A stretch of DNA of 64,000 nt, from positions 62,730-126,729 of the forward strand of contig QHME01000005.1 of NCBI GenBank assembly GCA_003258735.1. Reading direction: 5' to 3'. The notes beneath the pieces were generated by a model that made no database searches, had not been told where the DNA came from, and worked only from the letters and a program-made list of their open reading frames with translations. The DNA is from Candidatus Melainabacteria bacterium. GTDB taxonomy: Bacteria > Cyanobacteriota > Vampirovibrionia > Gastranaerophilales > Gastranaerophilaceae. Position 1 is the first letter of the stretch; each line of letters opens with the position of its first letter. Positions 8,727 through 17,355 of the stretch are shown here, one piece after another. The position numbers and the translations under genes were made by a program.

Positions 8727-9500
8727 TTATTTCTCCAACGCTTTTTTAGCCTGTTTCCATAATGCATCAAACTCCTCAAATGAATAATCATTCAAAGGTT
8801 TTACCGCAAGTTCTTCCATCTTTCTGAAACGTTTTTCAAATTTTTTATTTGCCTTTAGCAAAGCTTGCTCAGCATCAATTTTATTCCAACGAGCCAAATT
8901 TACAACAGCAAAGAAAATATCGCCCATTTCCTCTTCCATATGAGCTTTATCTCCCTCCTGCTTAGCCTCTTTAAATTCTTCAAATTCAGATTTTATGCAG
9001 TCATACAACGATTCTTCATTTGGCCATTCAAAACCTGTTTTGACAGCTCTTTTAGAAATCTTTTGTGCAGCTATCAAAGCTGCTTGTGCGCGAGATAATC
9101 CATCCATTGCTGAAATTCGCTCAGTTTTTTCTTCAGCTTTTAGTTCATCCCATGCTTTTTTAACATCCTCTGCTGTTTTTATTGAATCATTGTGCCCAAA
9201 GACATGCGGATGACGGTGAATTAATTTATCCTTCAACTCTTTTGCAACATCTTCAATATCAAAAGCACCTTCTTCTTTTGCAATTTGGGAATGTAAAAGC
9301 ACTTGCAATAAGACATCTCCCAATTCTTCACGAAGATGTGGCATACTATTCTCATCTATTGCATCCACAGCTTCATAAGCCTCTTCCACCATATTCGGAC
9401 GCAAAGATGAATGTGTTTGAGCTCTATCCCATGGACATCCATCAGGCGCTCTTAGTTTTCTAATAACTTCTATCAGTTCTTCTAAATTTTTATATTCCAT
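8727..9500 (-). CDS. mazG: Nucleoside triphosphate pyrophosphohydrolase MazG
   Basis: A 257-residue all-alpha NTP pyrophosphohydrolase that removes aberrant NTPs and can lower ppGpp. Two MazG repeats are visible: APDGCPWDRAQTHSSLRP, EEAYEAVDAIDEN and LREELGDVLLQVLLHSQIA, then FEWPNEESLYDCIKSEFEEFKEA and EEMGDIFFAVVNLARW, with the EEXXE...EXXD metal motifs. Length fits E. coli MazG (263). Two in-frame ATGs exist, 9506 and 9500. TAAGAT lies exactly 6 bases before the one at 9500 with no ribosome-binding site, which favours a leaderless start there. It lies 4 bases upstream of folE2, an operon. Confidence 0.9.
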   Translation of the reverse strand: MEYKNLEELIEVIRKLRAPDGCPWDRAQTHSSLRPNMVEEAYEAVDAIDENSMPHLREELGDVLLQVLLHSQIAKEEGAFDIEDVAKELKDKLIHRHPHVFGHNDSIKTAEDVKKAWDELKAEEKTERISAMDGLSRAQAALIAAQKISKRAVKTGFEWPNEESLYDCIKSEFEEFKEAKQEGDKAHMEEEMGDIFFAVVNLARWNKIDAEQALLKANKKFEKRFRKMEELAVKPLNDYSFEEFDALWKQAKKALEK

Positions 9501-9596
9501 ATTCATATCTTAACACAAATCATTCAAAAGGTGGATTTATAAAATACCTATGATTGATAGACTATGTATGTTAATAGACAGAAAGAGGTTTAATAT

Positions 9597-10115
9597 ATGT
9601 CAGCAATTGAAAGAATTAATCAGTTAAGCCACCGTATTTTTAATACGAGCGTAACAGAAAAAACAGTGGCTAGAAGTTCAAACCCTTTTGCAGCATCTAA
9701 TTTTCAAAAAAATGTGCTAAACGCAGATAGTTTTGTTTCAAGCACTGCAAAAGAAAAATTAAACATGAGCGACAAAATTTCAGCAAGTTCAAAAAGAATT
9801 TACTCAACTTTTGTGGGCTCTATCAGTGATTTTGGTAACAAATTCTACGAAGGTATTGAATCAATCGTAGCTTTCGGTAACAGAATGAAAGATAGCGTAA
9901 TCAATACTTGGCACAAAATCCAAGAAATAGGAAACAAAGAAGTTTCATTTAATGGCGCTAAAGAAGTATTAACAAGAGATATTTCATCTTTCTTCGTAAA
10001 CAGCCGTGAAAAAGAAATTTCTAAGATGGCTAAAATGAATCCTCATTTAGAGGTTAAGCCAATGTTGACAGAAGCATTATCAGCTCTTGAAGCAGATATG
10101 GTAAAGGCTGCGTAG
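9597..10115 (+). CDS. Uncharacterised helical protein, first of a gene pair
   Basis: A 172-residue protein with no recognised domain, no signal peptide and no clear membrane segment. The first 60 residues are Ser/Asn/Ala-rich and probably disordered. The middle is predicted helical (KISASSKRIYSTFVGSI...GNRMKDSVINTWHKIQEIG). It contains VSFNGA near residue 117, resembling the V-S-F-x-G signature found near the N-termini of other unknown proteins here. An AGAGG ribosome-binding site lies before ATG 9597. The next gene starts 14 bases downstream and has a very strong ribosome-binding site; the two share a terminator. Confidence 0.6.
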   Translation: MSAIERINQLSHRIFNTSVTEKTVARSSNPFAASNFQKNVLNADSFVSSTAKEKLNMSDKISASSKRIYSTFVGSISDFGNKFYEGIESIVAFGNRMKDSVINTWHKIQEIGNKEVSFNGAKEVLTRDISSFFVNSREKEISKMAKMNPHLEVKPMLTEALSALEADMVKAA

Positions 10116-10129
10116 GAGGGGATTAAAGA

Positions 10130-10516
10130 ATGGATAACAATATGAAAAACAACAAAAACTTCAATAGAGTAAGTGATATTATTGAGTCATTAACTATCAA
10201 TCCAAACCCTGAATCTGTAGCAGTATTGGAAGAAATCGGTACAAACTCATCTATTGATGAAGTTAGAGAATTAACATCACGCGCATTAGTAAAAAGAAAT
10301 GAGCCTGATTCTTTATCAGTAGTAATCTCCAACAGAGGAAAAGGCATTAACGATATGTCTACTGTTGTAGCTATGAGTACAATCAACGAATTACTTTCTT
10401 TGGAAGATAAAGAACATGCAATGAAAGTTTTAGAAGATGCCATTTCTTCTGAAAGTTTTGATGAAGAAGTTAAAGAAAATGCCCGCTCAGTAAAAGCTTT
10501 GATGGCATTAAGCTAA
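10130..10516 (+). CDS. Uncharacterised small alpha-helical protein, second of a gene pair
   Basis: A 128-residue acidic protein, probably all helical, with segments spaced as in HEAT/ARM-like bundles (VAVLEEIGTNSSIDEVRELTSRAL; INELLSLEDKEHAMKVLEDAI). No enzyme motif, signal peptide or membrane segment. The ribosome-binding site TAGGAGGGG is among the strongest in the window, implying good expression. It is co-transcribed with the preceding unknown gene and ends at a strong hairpin. It might be a partner or chaperone of the first protein; that is inference from adjacency only. Confidence 0.6.
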   Translation: MDNNMKNNKNFNRVSDIIESLTINPNPESVAVLEEIGTNSSIDEVRELTSRALVKRNEPDSLSVVISNRGKGINDMSTVVAMSTINELLSLEDKEHAMKVLEDAISSESFDEEVKENARSVKALMALS

Positions 10517-10542
10517 TCGACAAATATTAAACAAATTATATA

Positions 10543-10572
10543 AAAGAGGTTACTTAGATAAGTAACCTCTTT
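10543..10572 (+). terminator. Hairpin terminator after the unknown gene pair
   Basis: AAAGAGGTTACTTA (10543-10556) and its exact reverse complement (10559-10572) form a perfect 14-bp stem around a 2-base centre. It lies 27 bases after the stop codon. The 3' T run is short (CTCTTT), so efficiency is uncertain. Confidence 0.75.
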
Positions 10573-10686
10573 CCGATTAATTATTGATTTTATTAATGAC
10601 ATGACTTTTGGGTATTGTCATTGTAAAAGGATTAAAAAAACGTACCAATTCAAATGACAATTATTTATTTTTGGCGCTAAGCGCAA

Positions 10687-11421
10687 TTAATACTTCTTTC
10701 CAACTACAGACTCATGGGCAGAGTATTCCAAGGTATCATCCAACTTAGACAATTCTATTTTTTCACCATAACGCTTTTCCAGAGCTAAACTAATCAAATA
10801 ATCTGCAAATTGAGGATTTTTCGGAAGGAGAGAACCATGCAAGTATGTTCCAAAAACATTTTTAAATCTTCCACCTTCAAATCCGTCTTTTCCGTTATTT
10901 CCATTACCTACAGAAACAATACCTAAAGGCACTGTTTCTCCTTGCAAATAAGTAAGACCACTATGATTTTCAAATCCTACAAGGGTATTTGGAGTAAGAA
11001 AATCCGTTTTCACAGTGACATTACCGATAAATCTTTTTTTCCCTGCGACAGTATAAGCATCTATCAAAGATAAACCAACAAGCTTATCCTTGTCGTGCGG
11101 TTGATAATAATGCCCAAACAATTGATATCCGCCACAAATACCTAAAAATACTGCGCCATCATCTCGCTGTGCAGTTAATTCAGCCTTGTGAGAATATAAT
11201 TCCTGTGCAACTTCTTCTTGTTGCTTATCTTGCCCACCACCTATAAAATATAAATCATGGTCTTTTATCGAATCGCCAATATCTACATTTTCAAATTCGA
11301 CAGTAATTCCGCGCCACTGACAGCGTTTAACCAAAGTTATGACATTCCCCATATCTCCATACAAATTCAATAATTTGGGATACAAATGAGCTATTGAAAC
11401 TTTTAAATTTTTCTCTTCCAT
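10687..11421 (-). CDS. gatD: Lipid II isoglutaminyl synthase, glutaminase subunit GatD
   Basis: A 244-residue class I glutamine amidotransferase of the CobB/CobQ-like type. Seen: VSIAHLYPKLLNLYGDMGNV, the oxyanion/nucleophile loop FLGICGGYQLFG with catalytic Cys, GFENHSG, and the catalytic His in GTYLHGSLLPKNP. GatD supplies ammonia to MurT to amidate the D-Glu of lipid II. MurT is normally adjacent but is not in this window. ATG 11421 is preceded by TATAAT exactly 6 bases upstream and no ribosome-binding site, so the mRNA looks leaderless. lysS lies upstream but ends at its own terminator. Confidence 0.85.
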   Translation of the reverse strand: MEEKNLKVSIAHLYPKLLNLYGDMGNVITLVKRCQWRGITVEFENVDIGDSIKDHDLYFIGGGQDKQQEEVAQELYSHKAELTAQRDDGAVFLGICGGYQLFGHYYQPHDKDKLVGLSLIDAYTVAGKKRFIGNVTVKTDFLTPNTLVGFENHSGLTYLQGETVPLGIVSVGNGNNGKDGFEGGRFKNVFGTYLHGSLLPKNPQFADYLISLALEKRYGEKIELSKLDDTLEYSAHESVVGKKY

Positions 11422-11427
11422 AGTTTG

Positions 11428-11433
11428 ATTATA
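11428..11433 (-). promoter_or_regulatory. -10 box of gatD, apparently leaderless
   Basis: On the minus strand a perfect TATAAT, with TGT just before it (extended -10), is followed by 6 bases (CAAACT) and the ATG at 11421. The expected start site coincides with the start codon. Confidence 0.7.
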
Positions 11434-11455
11434 ACATAATAAACTAATTTCAAAC

Positions 11456-11489
11456 AAAAAGCGACCTTGAAATTTCAAAGTCGCCTTTT
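11456..11489 (-). terminator. Intrinsic terminator of lysS
   Basis: On the minus strand GGCGACTTTGAAA pairs with TTTCAAGGTCGC (12 bp with one G-U) and is followed by TTTTTGTTTG. It lies 17 bases after the lysS stop and separates lysS from the gatD promoter. Confidence 0.85.
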
Positions 11490-11505
11490 AATATTTAATT
11501 ATAAA

Positions 11506-13011
11506 CTAATCTCTTTTTTTCAATGTTGGGAATGCGATTACGTCACGGATTGATGGTGAGTTTGTCAACAACATAATCAATCTGTCAATACCTAAACCTA
11601 AACCACCCATTGGCGGAACACCATGCTCAAGAGCACAAATATAATCTTCATCAATTGGCATAGCCTCTTCATCTCCGGCAGCTTTTGCAGCCATTTGAGC
11701 CTCAAATCTTGCTCTTTGGTCAATTGGGTCAGTCAACTCTGAAAATGCATTTGAAATTTCCCAACCGTTTACACGAGTTTCAAAACGTTCTGTCAATCTA
11801 GGATTGTCTCTGTGAACTTTTGCAAGAGGTGAAATATCTCTTGGGTAATCGTAAATATGAATTGGTTGAATCAATGATGGTTCAATTTTTTCTTCGAATA
11901 CCCTTTCAACAACTTGTCCCCATTTGTCACAATCATCAGCATCAACGTGAACAGATTTTGCTTTTTCTTTTGCTTCTTCCACAGTTTCAATTTTATTAAA
12001 ATCAATACCTGTAGCCTCTTCAACAGCACCTAGCATAGTCTTTCTATCCCAAGGCGGAGTCAAATCTATTTCATTTTCACCATAAGTAATTTTGGTTGTA
12101 CCAAGAACTTCTTTAGCGACATAAGCAACAAGATTTTCTGTTAATTCCATCATATCGTTATAATCTACATAAGCTTGATACAATTCCATCATAGTAAATT
12201 CAGGGTTGTGACGAGTGTCAATACCTTCGTTTCTAAAACTTCTGTTAATTTCAAATATCTTTTCACTCACACCGCCAACCATCAAACGTTTCAAATAAAG
12301 TTCAGGTGCGATTCTCAAATACATATCCATATCTAATGTATTGTGATGAGTAATAAATGGTCTTGCGTTAGCTCCGCCTGCTTGTGGGTGCAACATTGGA
12401 GTTTCAACTTCCATAAAACCTTTATTAATAAGATATTCTCGAACTTTTTGGATGATTAAACTTCTTTGTTGGAATGTCTTTTTAACATCATCATTCACAA
12501 TCATATCGACATATCTTTGACGATATTTTGTTTCAACATCAGTCAAACCATGAAATTTCTCAGGCAAAGGAAGAAGTGATTTTGACAAGATTTTCAAAGA
12601 TTGAGCTTTGATTGTCAATTCTCCGCGAGGAGTTCTTCTAACTGAACCGTAAAAACCAACGATATCACCGATATCAACAGTTTTTAGAGTTTTCAAATCT
12701 TCTGGTGACAAGTTTTCTTTGTGAGAAAAAATTTGAATTTTACCTGAAGCATCAACCAAGTCAATAAACATACCTGTATTACGATTTGCCATTACACGAC
12801 CGGCTACATGATAGCAATCTTCGGTTTCTTCACCTGCAGGAAGGTCTTTATATTTGTCTTGCAAATCTGCAGCCATAATATCTTTGTCATAACCATACGG
12901 ATACGGATTTAATCCGCGTTCTCTCAAATTTTCCATCTTTTGGATTCTAACCTGACGGATTTGGTTTTGAGAAGAATTTGTTTCTTGATTTTTTTGATTT
13001 TGTTGAGTCAT
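11506..13011 (-). CDS. lysS: Lysyl-tRNA synthetase, class II
   Basis: A 501-residue class II aminoacyl-tRNA synthetase that charges tRNA-Lys. An N-terminal OB-fold anticodon-binding domain is seen (YHVAGRVMANRNTGMFIDLVDASGKIQ). The catalytic core follows, with motif 1 around FMEVETPMLHPQAGGANARPF, motif 2 in FRNEGIDTRHNPEFTMMELY and motif 3 in GLGLGIDRLIMLLT. Length matches bacterial LysS (about 500). AAGGA precedes ATG 13011. A tRNA-Lys gene lies 127 bases away on the other strand. Confidence 0.97.
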   Translation of the reverse strand: MTQQNQKNQETNSSQNQIRQVRIQKMENLRERGLNPYPYGYDKDIMAADLQDKYKDLPAGEETEDCYHVAGRVMANRNTGMFIDLVDASGKIQIFSHKENLSPEDLKTLKTVDIGDIVGFYGSVRRTPRGELTIKAQSLKILSKSLLPLPEKFHGLTDVETKYRQRYVDMIVNDDVKKTFQQRSLIIQKVREYLINKGFMEVETPMLHPQAGGANARPFITHHNTLDMDMYLRIAPELYLKRLMVGGVSEKIFEINRSFRNEGIDTRHNPEFTMMELYQAYVDYNDMMELTENLVAYVAKEVLGTTKITYGENEIDLTPPWDRKTMLGAVEEATGIDFNKIETVEEAKEKAKSVHVDADDCDKWGQVVERVFEEKIEPSLIQPIHIYDYPRDISPLAKVHRDNPRLTERFETRVNGWEISNAFSELTDPIDQRARFEAQMAAKAAGDEEAMPIDEDYICALEHGVPPMGGLGLGIDRLIMLLTNSPSIRDVIAFPTLKKRD

Positions 13012-13096
13012 ATTTGTTTAATCCTTCTTATTAAATACTTAATTTGCATTTCGATTGTAACATAAAAATATTTAAAATATTACAGTTAAATTTCAA

Positions 13097-13124
13097 TTGA
13101 CAGCTTGAATTTATGTGCTAAACT
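13097..13124 (+). promoter_or_regulatory. Promoter of the tRNA-Lys gene
   Basis: -35 TTGACA (13097-13102), a 16-base spacer, then TAAACT (13119-13124) preceded by TGC (extended -10). The start site would fall about 7 bases before the tRNA 5' end. Confidence 0.6.
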
Positions 13125-13137
13125 AAAATCATCAAAT

Positions 13138-13210
13138 GGGCTTGTAGCTCAGTCGGTAGAGCAGTTGACTCTTAATCAATTGGTCGTGGGTTCGAGTCCC
13201 ACCGGGCCCA
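13138..13210 (+). tRNA. tRNA-Lys (anticodon CTT)
   Basis: A 73-base cloverleaf. The acceptor stem GGGCTTG pairs with CGGGCCC (G-U pairs included), the D arm is GCTC...GAGC, the anticodon stem is GTTGA/TCAAT around loop CTCTTAA (anticodon CTT), and the T arm is GTGGG-TTCGAGT-CCCAC. The discriminator base is A. CCA is not encoded; a T-rich stretch follows at once. Confidence 0.95.
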
Positions 13211-13258
13211 TTTTTATTTTAAGGATTGGTGTTTTAGTTTAAGTAAGAAGGGGTAACA

Positions 13259-15121
13259 ATGGTTTGTACACTAGACAAAAATAAAGTTAGCGTTATTAGA
13301 AAAGCACTTAAAGCATTAGGTAAAAAGAACTTTGTATTTATTATGCACAATGGGAGTTTCCCTTCTGTTGAAGGTGAGAACACCGGTTTTGGTACAATAA
13401 ATTCACAAGCTGGTAAGAATTTCATTGATTATGCATCTGGATTATTTGACGCTATTCAAATGGGTCCTGCCGGTAAGACAAAATCTTCAGATTCATCACC
13501 TTATACTGGTACAATTTTTTCAAACAATCCGCTATTTATTGATTTGAAAGAATTAACAACAGATAAATGGCACAAAATTTTATCAGAAAAGACTTTTAAA
13601 GATATCGTAGATAACAATCCGAACAAAGATAAAAACAAAACAAGTTATTCCTACATTACAAAACGCCAAGATGAAGCCTTGACAGAAGCTTACGAAAACT
13701 TTTTAAAACTAAATGACAAAAAATTGAATGCAGAATTTGATACATACAAGATTGAAAATGATTCTTGGCTGGATAAAGATAGCTTGTATGAGGCTTTTGC
13801 TTTGGAAAACGGGACTGACTACTGGCCAAATTGGAAAAACAAAGCAGATAAAAATGTATTCAACCCAAAATCAATTGAAGAAAAAATCGAATACGGAAAA
13901 CGTATTGATGAAATGTCTAAAAAATATGCCAAAGAAATTGACAAATACAAATTTATTCAATTTGTATTAAATAAACAAAATGTTGAAACTAAAAAATATG
14001 CAGATTCTAAAAATATTAAAATGATTGCAGATAGACAAGTAGCATTTTCTGATAGAGATTGTTGGGCTTATCAGTCACTATTTTTAGAAGGTTGGTGCTT
14101 GGGTTGTCCTCCTGATTACTTCTCAAAAGATGGACAAGCATGGGGATTTCCTGTAATTGACCCTGAAAAGTTATACAACAGCGATGGGTCGCTTGGAGAA
14201 GCTGGCATCTTGATGAAAAACCTATTCAAAAAAATGTTCAAAGAAAATCCTGGTGGTGTGAGAATCGACCACATTGTTGGTTTAATCGACCCTTGGGTTT
14301 ATAAGGCAGGTAAAAAGCCTATGCCGGAACAAGGCGCAGGCAGACTATATTCATCTCCGGAACATCCTGAACTTAGCAAGTATGCAATTGCAAAACTTGA
14401 AGACCTTGATACCACATTGACTCCAGACAAAGAAAAAAGAGTAAAATCTCTAACTGAGGAGCAAATCAGATTATATGGCAGACTTATTGAAAAAATCGTT
14501 ATTGCCGCTGCTAAAGAAGAAGGTCTGACAAAAGATTCTATTGTATGCGAAGACCTTGGGACTTTAACCAATCCGGTAGCTGCAGTTATGAAAGAATACG
14601 AACTTCTTGGGATGAAGTTGACTCAATTCACCGTACCTACAGAAGATGATGACCCATATAGATGCAAAAATATTACCAAAAAATGCTGGGCAATGATTGG
14701 AACTCACGATAACCAACCTGTTTCTTTGTGGGCAAAATCTTTGGTTCACACACACGAAGGTTATTTGCATGTAAAAAATCTTGTAGAAGATTTATTCAAA
14801 GAAGCTCCAAATAAAGACGAAATCATTGTAAAAATGACCAATGATGAAAACTTTTTGAAAGAAACCAAATTGGTTGAATTGTTCGCATGTCAAGCAGAAA
14901 ACATCCAAATATTTTTCACTGATTTCTTTGGAATGAATCAAACCTATAACACTCCTGGAACTTCAGGTGACAAAAACTGGAGTTTAAGACTTCCAAATAA
15001 TTTTGCTCAAATGGAAACAATTAACTTGCCTTTACTTTTGAAAAAAGCTATAATTGCAAGAGGCAGTGAATTTGCCAAGGCTAACAAAAATATCATTGAG
15101 GAATTGGATGAAATACAATAA
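13259..15121 (+). CDS. malQ: 4-alpha-glucanotransferase (GH77, MalQ/amylomaltase type)
   Basis: A 620-residue GH77 enzyme that transfers alpha-1,4-glucan segments during maltodextrin and glycogen metabolism. Seen: DRDCWAYQSLFLEGWCLGCP followed by GQAWGFPVIDPEKL (the QxWGxP signature of GH77), the nucleophile Asp in GGVRIDHIVGL, the acid/base Glu in VCEDLGT, and the third Asp in IGTHDNQP. The N-terminal part is more divergent than in E. coli MalQ. GAAGGGG precedes ATG 13259. The next gene, a secreted TPR/NHL protein, overlaps its last 14 bases. Together with glgC at 19 kb it points to glycogen storage. Confidence 0.85.
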   Translation: MVCTLDKNKVSVIRKALKALGKKNFVFIMHNGSFPSVEGENTGFGTINSQAGKNFIDYASGLFDAIQMGPAGKTKSSDSSPYTGTIFSNNPLFIDLKELTTDKWHKILSEKTFKDIVDNNPNKDKNKTSYSYITKRQDEALTEAYENFLKLNDKKLNAEFDTYKIENDSWLDKDSLYEAFALENGTDYWPNWKNKADKNVFNPKSIEEKIEYGKRIDEMSKKYAKEIDKYKFIQFVLNKQNVETKKYADSKNIKMIADRQVAFSDRDCWAYQSLFLEGWCLGCPPDYFSKDGQAWGFPVIDPEKLYNSDGSLGEAGILMKNLFKKMFKENPGGVRIDHIVGLIDPWVYKAGKKPMPEQGAGRLYSSPEHPELSKYAIAKLEDLDTTLTPDKEKRVKSLTEEQIRLYGRLIEKIVIAAAKEEGLTKDSIVCEDLGTLTNPVAAVMKEYELLGMKLTQFTVPTEDDDPYRCKNITKKCWAMIGTHDNQPVSLWAKSLVHTHEGYLHVKNLVEDLFKEAPNKDEIIVKMTNDENFLKETKLVELFACQAENIQIFFTDFFGMNQTYNTPGTSGDKNWSLRLPNNFAQMETINLPLLLKKAIIARGSEFAKANKNIIEELDEIQ

Positions 15122-15974
15122 TGTTTTAAAATCAGTTTTAGCAATTGCAATTGTTGTCGGCACAATGACTTCTACTTTTGCCTCAACAATTGCAACAGAT
15201 GCTAAACTTCAATATAACAAAGGTGTTGATTATTACAAGCTCGGTCAATTTGAAGAAGCTGCAAATTGTTTTAAAAGTGCTGTAGAATTAGACCCAAATT
15301 ATATTGATGCATATTATAATCTTGGAACAATTTTGGAATACTTAAAACAGGACGAAGCTGCCCTTGCAGTTTTTAAACAAATAATTTTGAGAAGACCTGA
15401 TGATTACGAATCTGTATATAAAGCTGCTGAGTTAAGTAAAAAAGTTGGGGAATATGAAAAAGCAAAAATGTACCTGACATTAATCCCAACTGATTCTTTA
15501 ATAGGCTCAAGAGCTAAGCAACTAGCAGCATCAATGAATACGGACTTACCAACAGTAAAAGCTGAACAAACTCAACCAAAATCTTATATTGATGCAAATC
15601 CTAAAAATGATTCCGATGGTATGTATAATGATATTTCAAGTCCGACAGGTATTGTAACTGATAATAGTGGAAACTTATATGTAGCAGGATTTTCAGACAA
15701 TACTATTTACAAAATAGGACCTGATAACAAAAAACTCGTTTATATAAAAAGTGAAAAAATAGACGGACCTATTGGTATGGCAATTGACGATAATGGAAAT
15801 ATCTATATTGCAAATTATAACAAAAATAATATTTTAAAAGTTGATAAAAACGGTGCAATAACTGAAATTTTAGAAAATATACAAAGCCCTTATTGTATGT
15901 ATATTACAGGTGATTTGTTGTTTATTTCATCTCAAGGTAGCAATTCAGTATTAAGATATAAATTGCATAAATAA
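15108..15974 (+). CDS. Exported protein with TPR repeats and an NHL-type beta-propeller segment
   Basis: A 288-residue protein. It has a signal peptide (MKYNNVLKSVLAIAIVVGTMTSTFAS), two to three TPRs (about 30-140; QYNKGVDYYKLGQFEEAANCF and AYYNLGTILEYLKQDEAALAV), a linker, then about four NHL/SMP-30-like strands (PTGIVTDNSGNLYVAGF, GPIGMAIDDNGNIYIANY). Four blades are fewer than the usual six, so the propeller may be incomplete or formed with a partner. ATG 15108 overlaps the glucanotransferase stop, so it is coupled to it. Its role is unknown; TPR and NHL are both protein-binding modules. Confidence 0.7.
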   Translation: MKYNNVLKSVLAIAIVVGTMTSTFASTIATDAKLQYNKGVDYYKLGQFEEAANCFKSAVELDPNYIDAYYNLGTILEYLKQDEAALAVFKQIILRRPDDYESVYKAAELSKKVGEYEKAKMYLTLIPTDSLIGSRAKQLAASMNTDLPTVKAEQTQPKSYIDANPKNDSDGMYNDISSPTGIVTDNSGNLYVAGFSDNTIYKIGPDNKKLVYIKSEKIDGPIGMAIDDNGNIYIANYNKNNILKVDKNGAITEILENIQSPYCMYITGDLLFISSQGSNSVLRYKLHK

Positions 15975-15991
15975 TTAAGCAAAGTGGCATT

Positions 15992-16060
15992 GTCATTCTG
16001 AAAGCTTAGAAAATTTGTGCGAAGAATGAGCAAATAATTTTCTTGCTATTCAGAATGACA
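15992..16060. repeat. Long hairpin repeat (TGTCATTCTGAA type)
   Basis: TGTCATTCTGAAAGC at the left and its near reverse complement CTATTCAGAATGACA at the right end bound a 69-base element. Elements with the same ends occur at 2725 and 60386. No open frame lies inside, so it is a non-coding palindromic repeat, perhaps MITE-like. Confidence 0.65.
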
Positions 16061-16215
16061 TTTTTTTGTTTAACGTAGTGTTTGAAAAACGAACGGTCCC
16101 CGACAAAAGAAACTATTGCAATTATAACAACAAAAAGATTACCCACCTGACTTAATAGTATGCTTATACTAATCTGACAATTTATTCCTTAATATCATTA
16201 TTAAGGAGAAATTTA

Positions 16216-16812
16216 ATGTCTGAAAATAAACTAGCATACAAAAAAATGCCCACAGAAGAACTTGTTGTGCTATCCCAACAAGAAGACTTCAAAGCTCTTG
16301 AGGCACTTATCAAAAAAATTCAATCTGACGTATATGCGACATTAAGTTATCTGATAAAAAATCCTGAACATATTCCTGATTTGACACAAGATATTTTATT
16401 AAAAGTTGCCAAAAATATTCAAAATTTAAAAAATCCAAAATGCTTTAAAGGTTGGCTAAATAATATAATCACAAATACTTACTACGATTTTGTCAGAAAG
16501 CATAAAAGAACCCCTGAAACTATTTCTATTGACTATACCTGTGAGCCATTAGATATACAATTCAAAATTGAGCTCCCTGATAAAAAAGTCAAACCTATAG
16601 AAAAATGTATTTCATCTGAATGTGAAAAATTTATCAAGGAGGCAATAAAAAATTTGCCTGAGTCATTTAGAATTGCGATTATACTCAGAGAATTTCAAGG
16701 ACTTAGCTATGAAGAAATTGCCCAAACAACTAACTCAAGTATTGGAACTGTAAAATCAAGAATTTCTCGAGCAAGAATAAAACTGCAAGAAGCACTAAAA
16801 AATTACATTTAA
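16216..16812 (+). CDS. ECF-type RNA polymerase sigma factor
   Basis: A 198-residue sigma-70 family protein with region 2 at about 20-95 (DLTQDILLKVAKNIQNLKNPKCFKGWLNNIITNTYYDFVRKH) and region 4 at about 130-195 (IKNLPESFRIAIILREFQGLSYEEIAQTTNSSIGTVKSRISRARIKL), without region 3: the ECF layout. AAGGAG precedes ATG 16216. A zinc-finger anti-sigma gene starts 12 bases after its stop. The pair should respond to an envelope signal through the membrane-bound partner; the regulon cannot be read here. Confidence 0.93.
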   Translation: MSENKLAYKKMPTEELVVLSQQEDFKALEALIKKIQSDVYATLSYLIKNPEHIPDLTQDILLKVAKNIQNLKNPKCFKGWLNNIITNTYYDFVRKHKRTPETISIDYTCEPLDIQFKIELPDKKVKPIEKCISSECEKFIKEAIKNLPESFRIAIILREFQGLSYEEIAQTTNSSIGTVKSRISRARIKLQEALKNYI

Positions 16813-16824
16813 TAGGAGTATATA

Positions 16825-17355
16825 ATGAAAAAAGAATTAACTTGCAATCAAGTATCTGCATTGATAAATTTTTATTTAGAAAATAAATTGAATCCAAAAT
16901 TGAAAGAATACGTTGATAAACATCTTGAAAAATGTCCAAATTGTAAAAAGAAGATTACTGAATTAAAAAATATTTTGTCAAAATACAAAGTCAAAACAAC
17001 TCAAACTGATATATGTACAGAAATTGAGCAGCAATTACCACAGAATTTTGTGTATAGTTTATCTGCGTATATTGATAATGAATTAAATTCAAATGAAAAT
17101 ATAAAAATCAAGAAAATGACAATTTCAAATCCGACGGCAAGAAAAGAATTAGAAACTATGTACAGGTTCAAAAAACTTTTGCACAGCGCTTACGAAAGGA
17201 CAAAAAGCGACTCAAAATATGATTATTCAAAAAATATCGTAAATAAGATTCAAGATAATTACGAATACTCAACGACATATTTTTATAAACTTGCCGCAAT
17301 TTTTATAATCTTGATTAGCGCAATTATCGGTGGTTTTATTTATTTATATTTTTAA
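16825..17355 (+). CDS. Membrane anti-sigma factor with zinc-finger (zf-HC2) domain
   Basis: A 176-residue protein. The N-terminal anti-sigma domain carries the H-x3-C-x2-C zinc motif in HLEKCPNC, with an upstream Cys in LTCNQVSALI. A second helical segment (LSAYIDNELNSNENIKIKK) resembles a further anti-sigma helix. One membrane helix is near the C-terminus (KLAAIFIILISAIIGGFIYLY). Only about two residues follow it, so no periplasmic sensor domain exists; sensing must occur within the membrane or the cytoplasmic zinc site, or through another protein. Located directly after the sigma gene. Confidence 0.85.
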   Translation: MKKELTCNQVSALINFYLENKLNPKLKEYVDKHLEKCPNCKKKITELKNILSKYKVKTTQTDICTEIEQQLPQNFVYSLSAYIDNELNSNENIKIKKMTISNPTARKELETMYRFKKLLHSAYERTKSDSKYDYSKNIVNKIQDNYEYSTTYFYKLAAIFIILISAIIGGFIYLYF

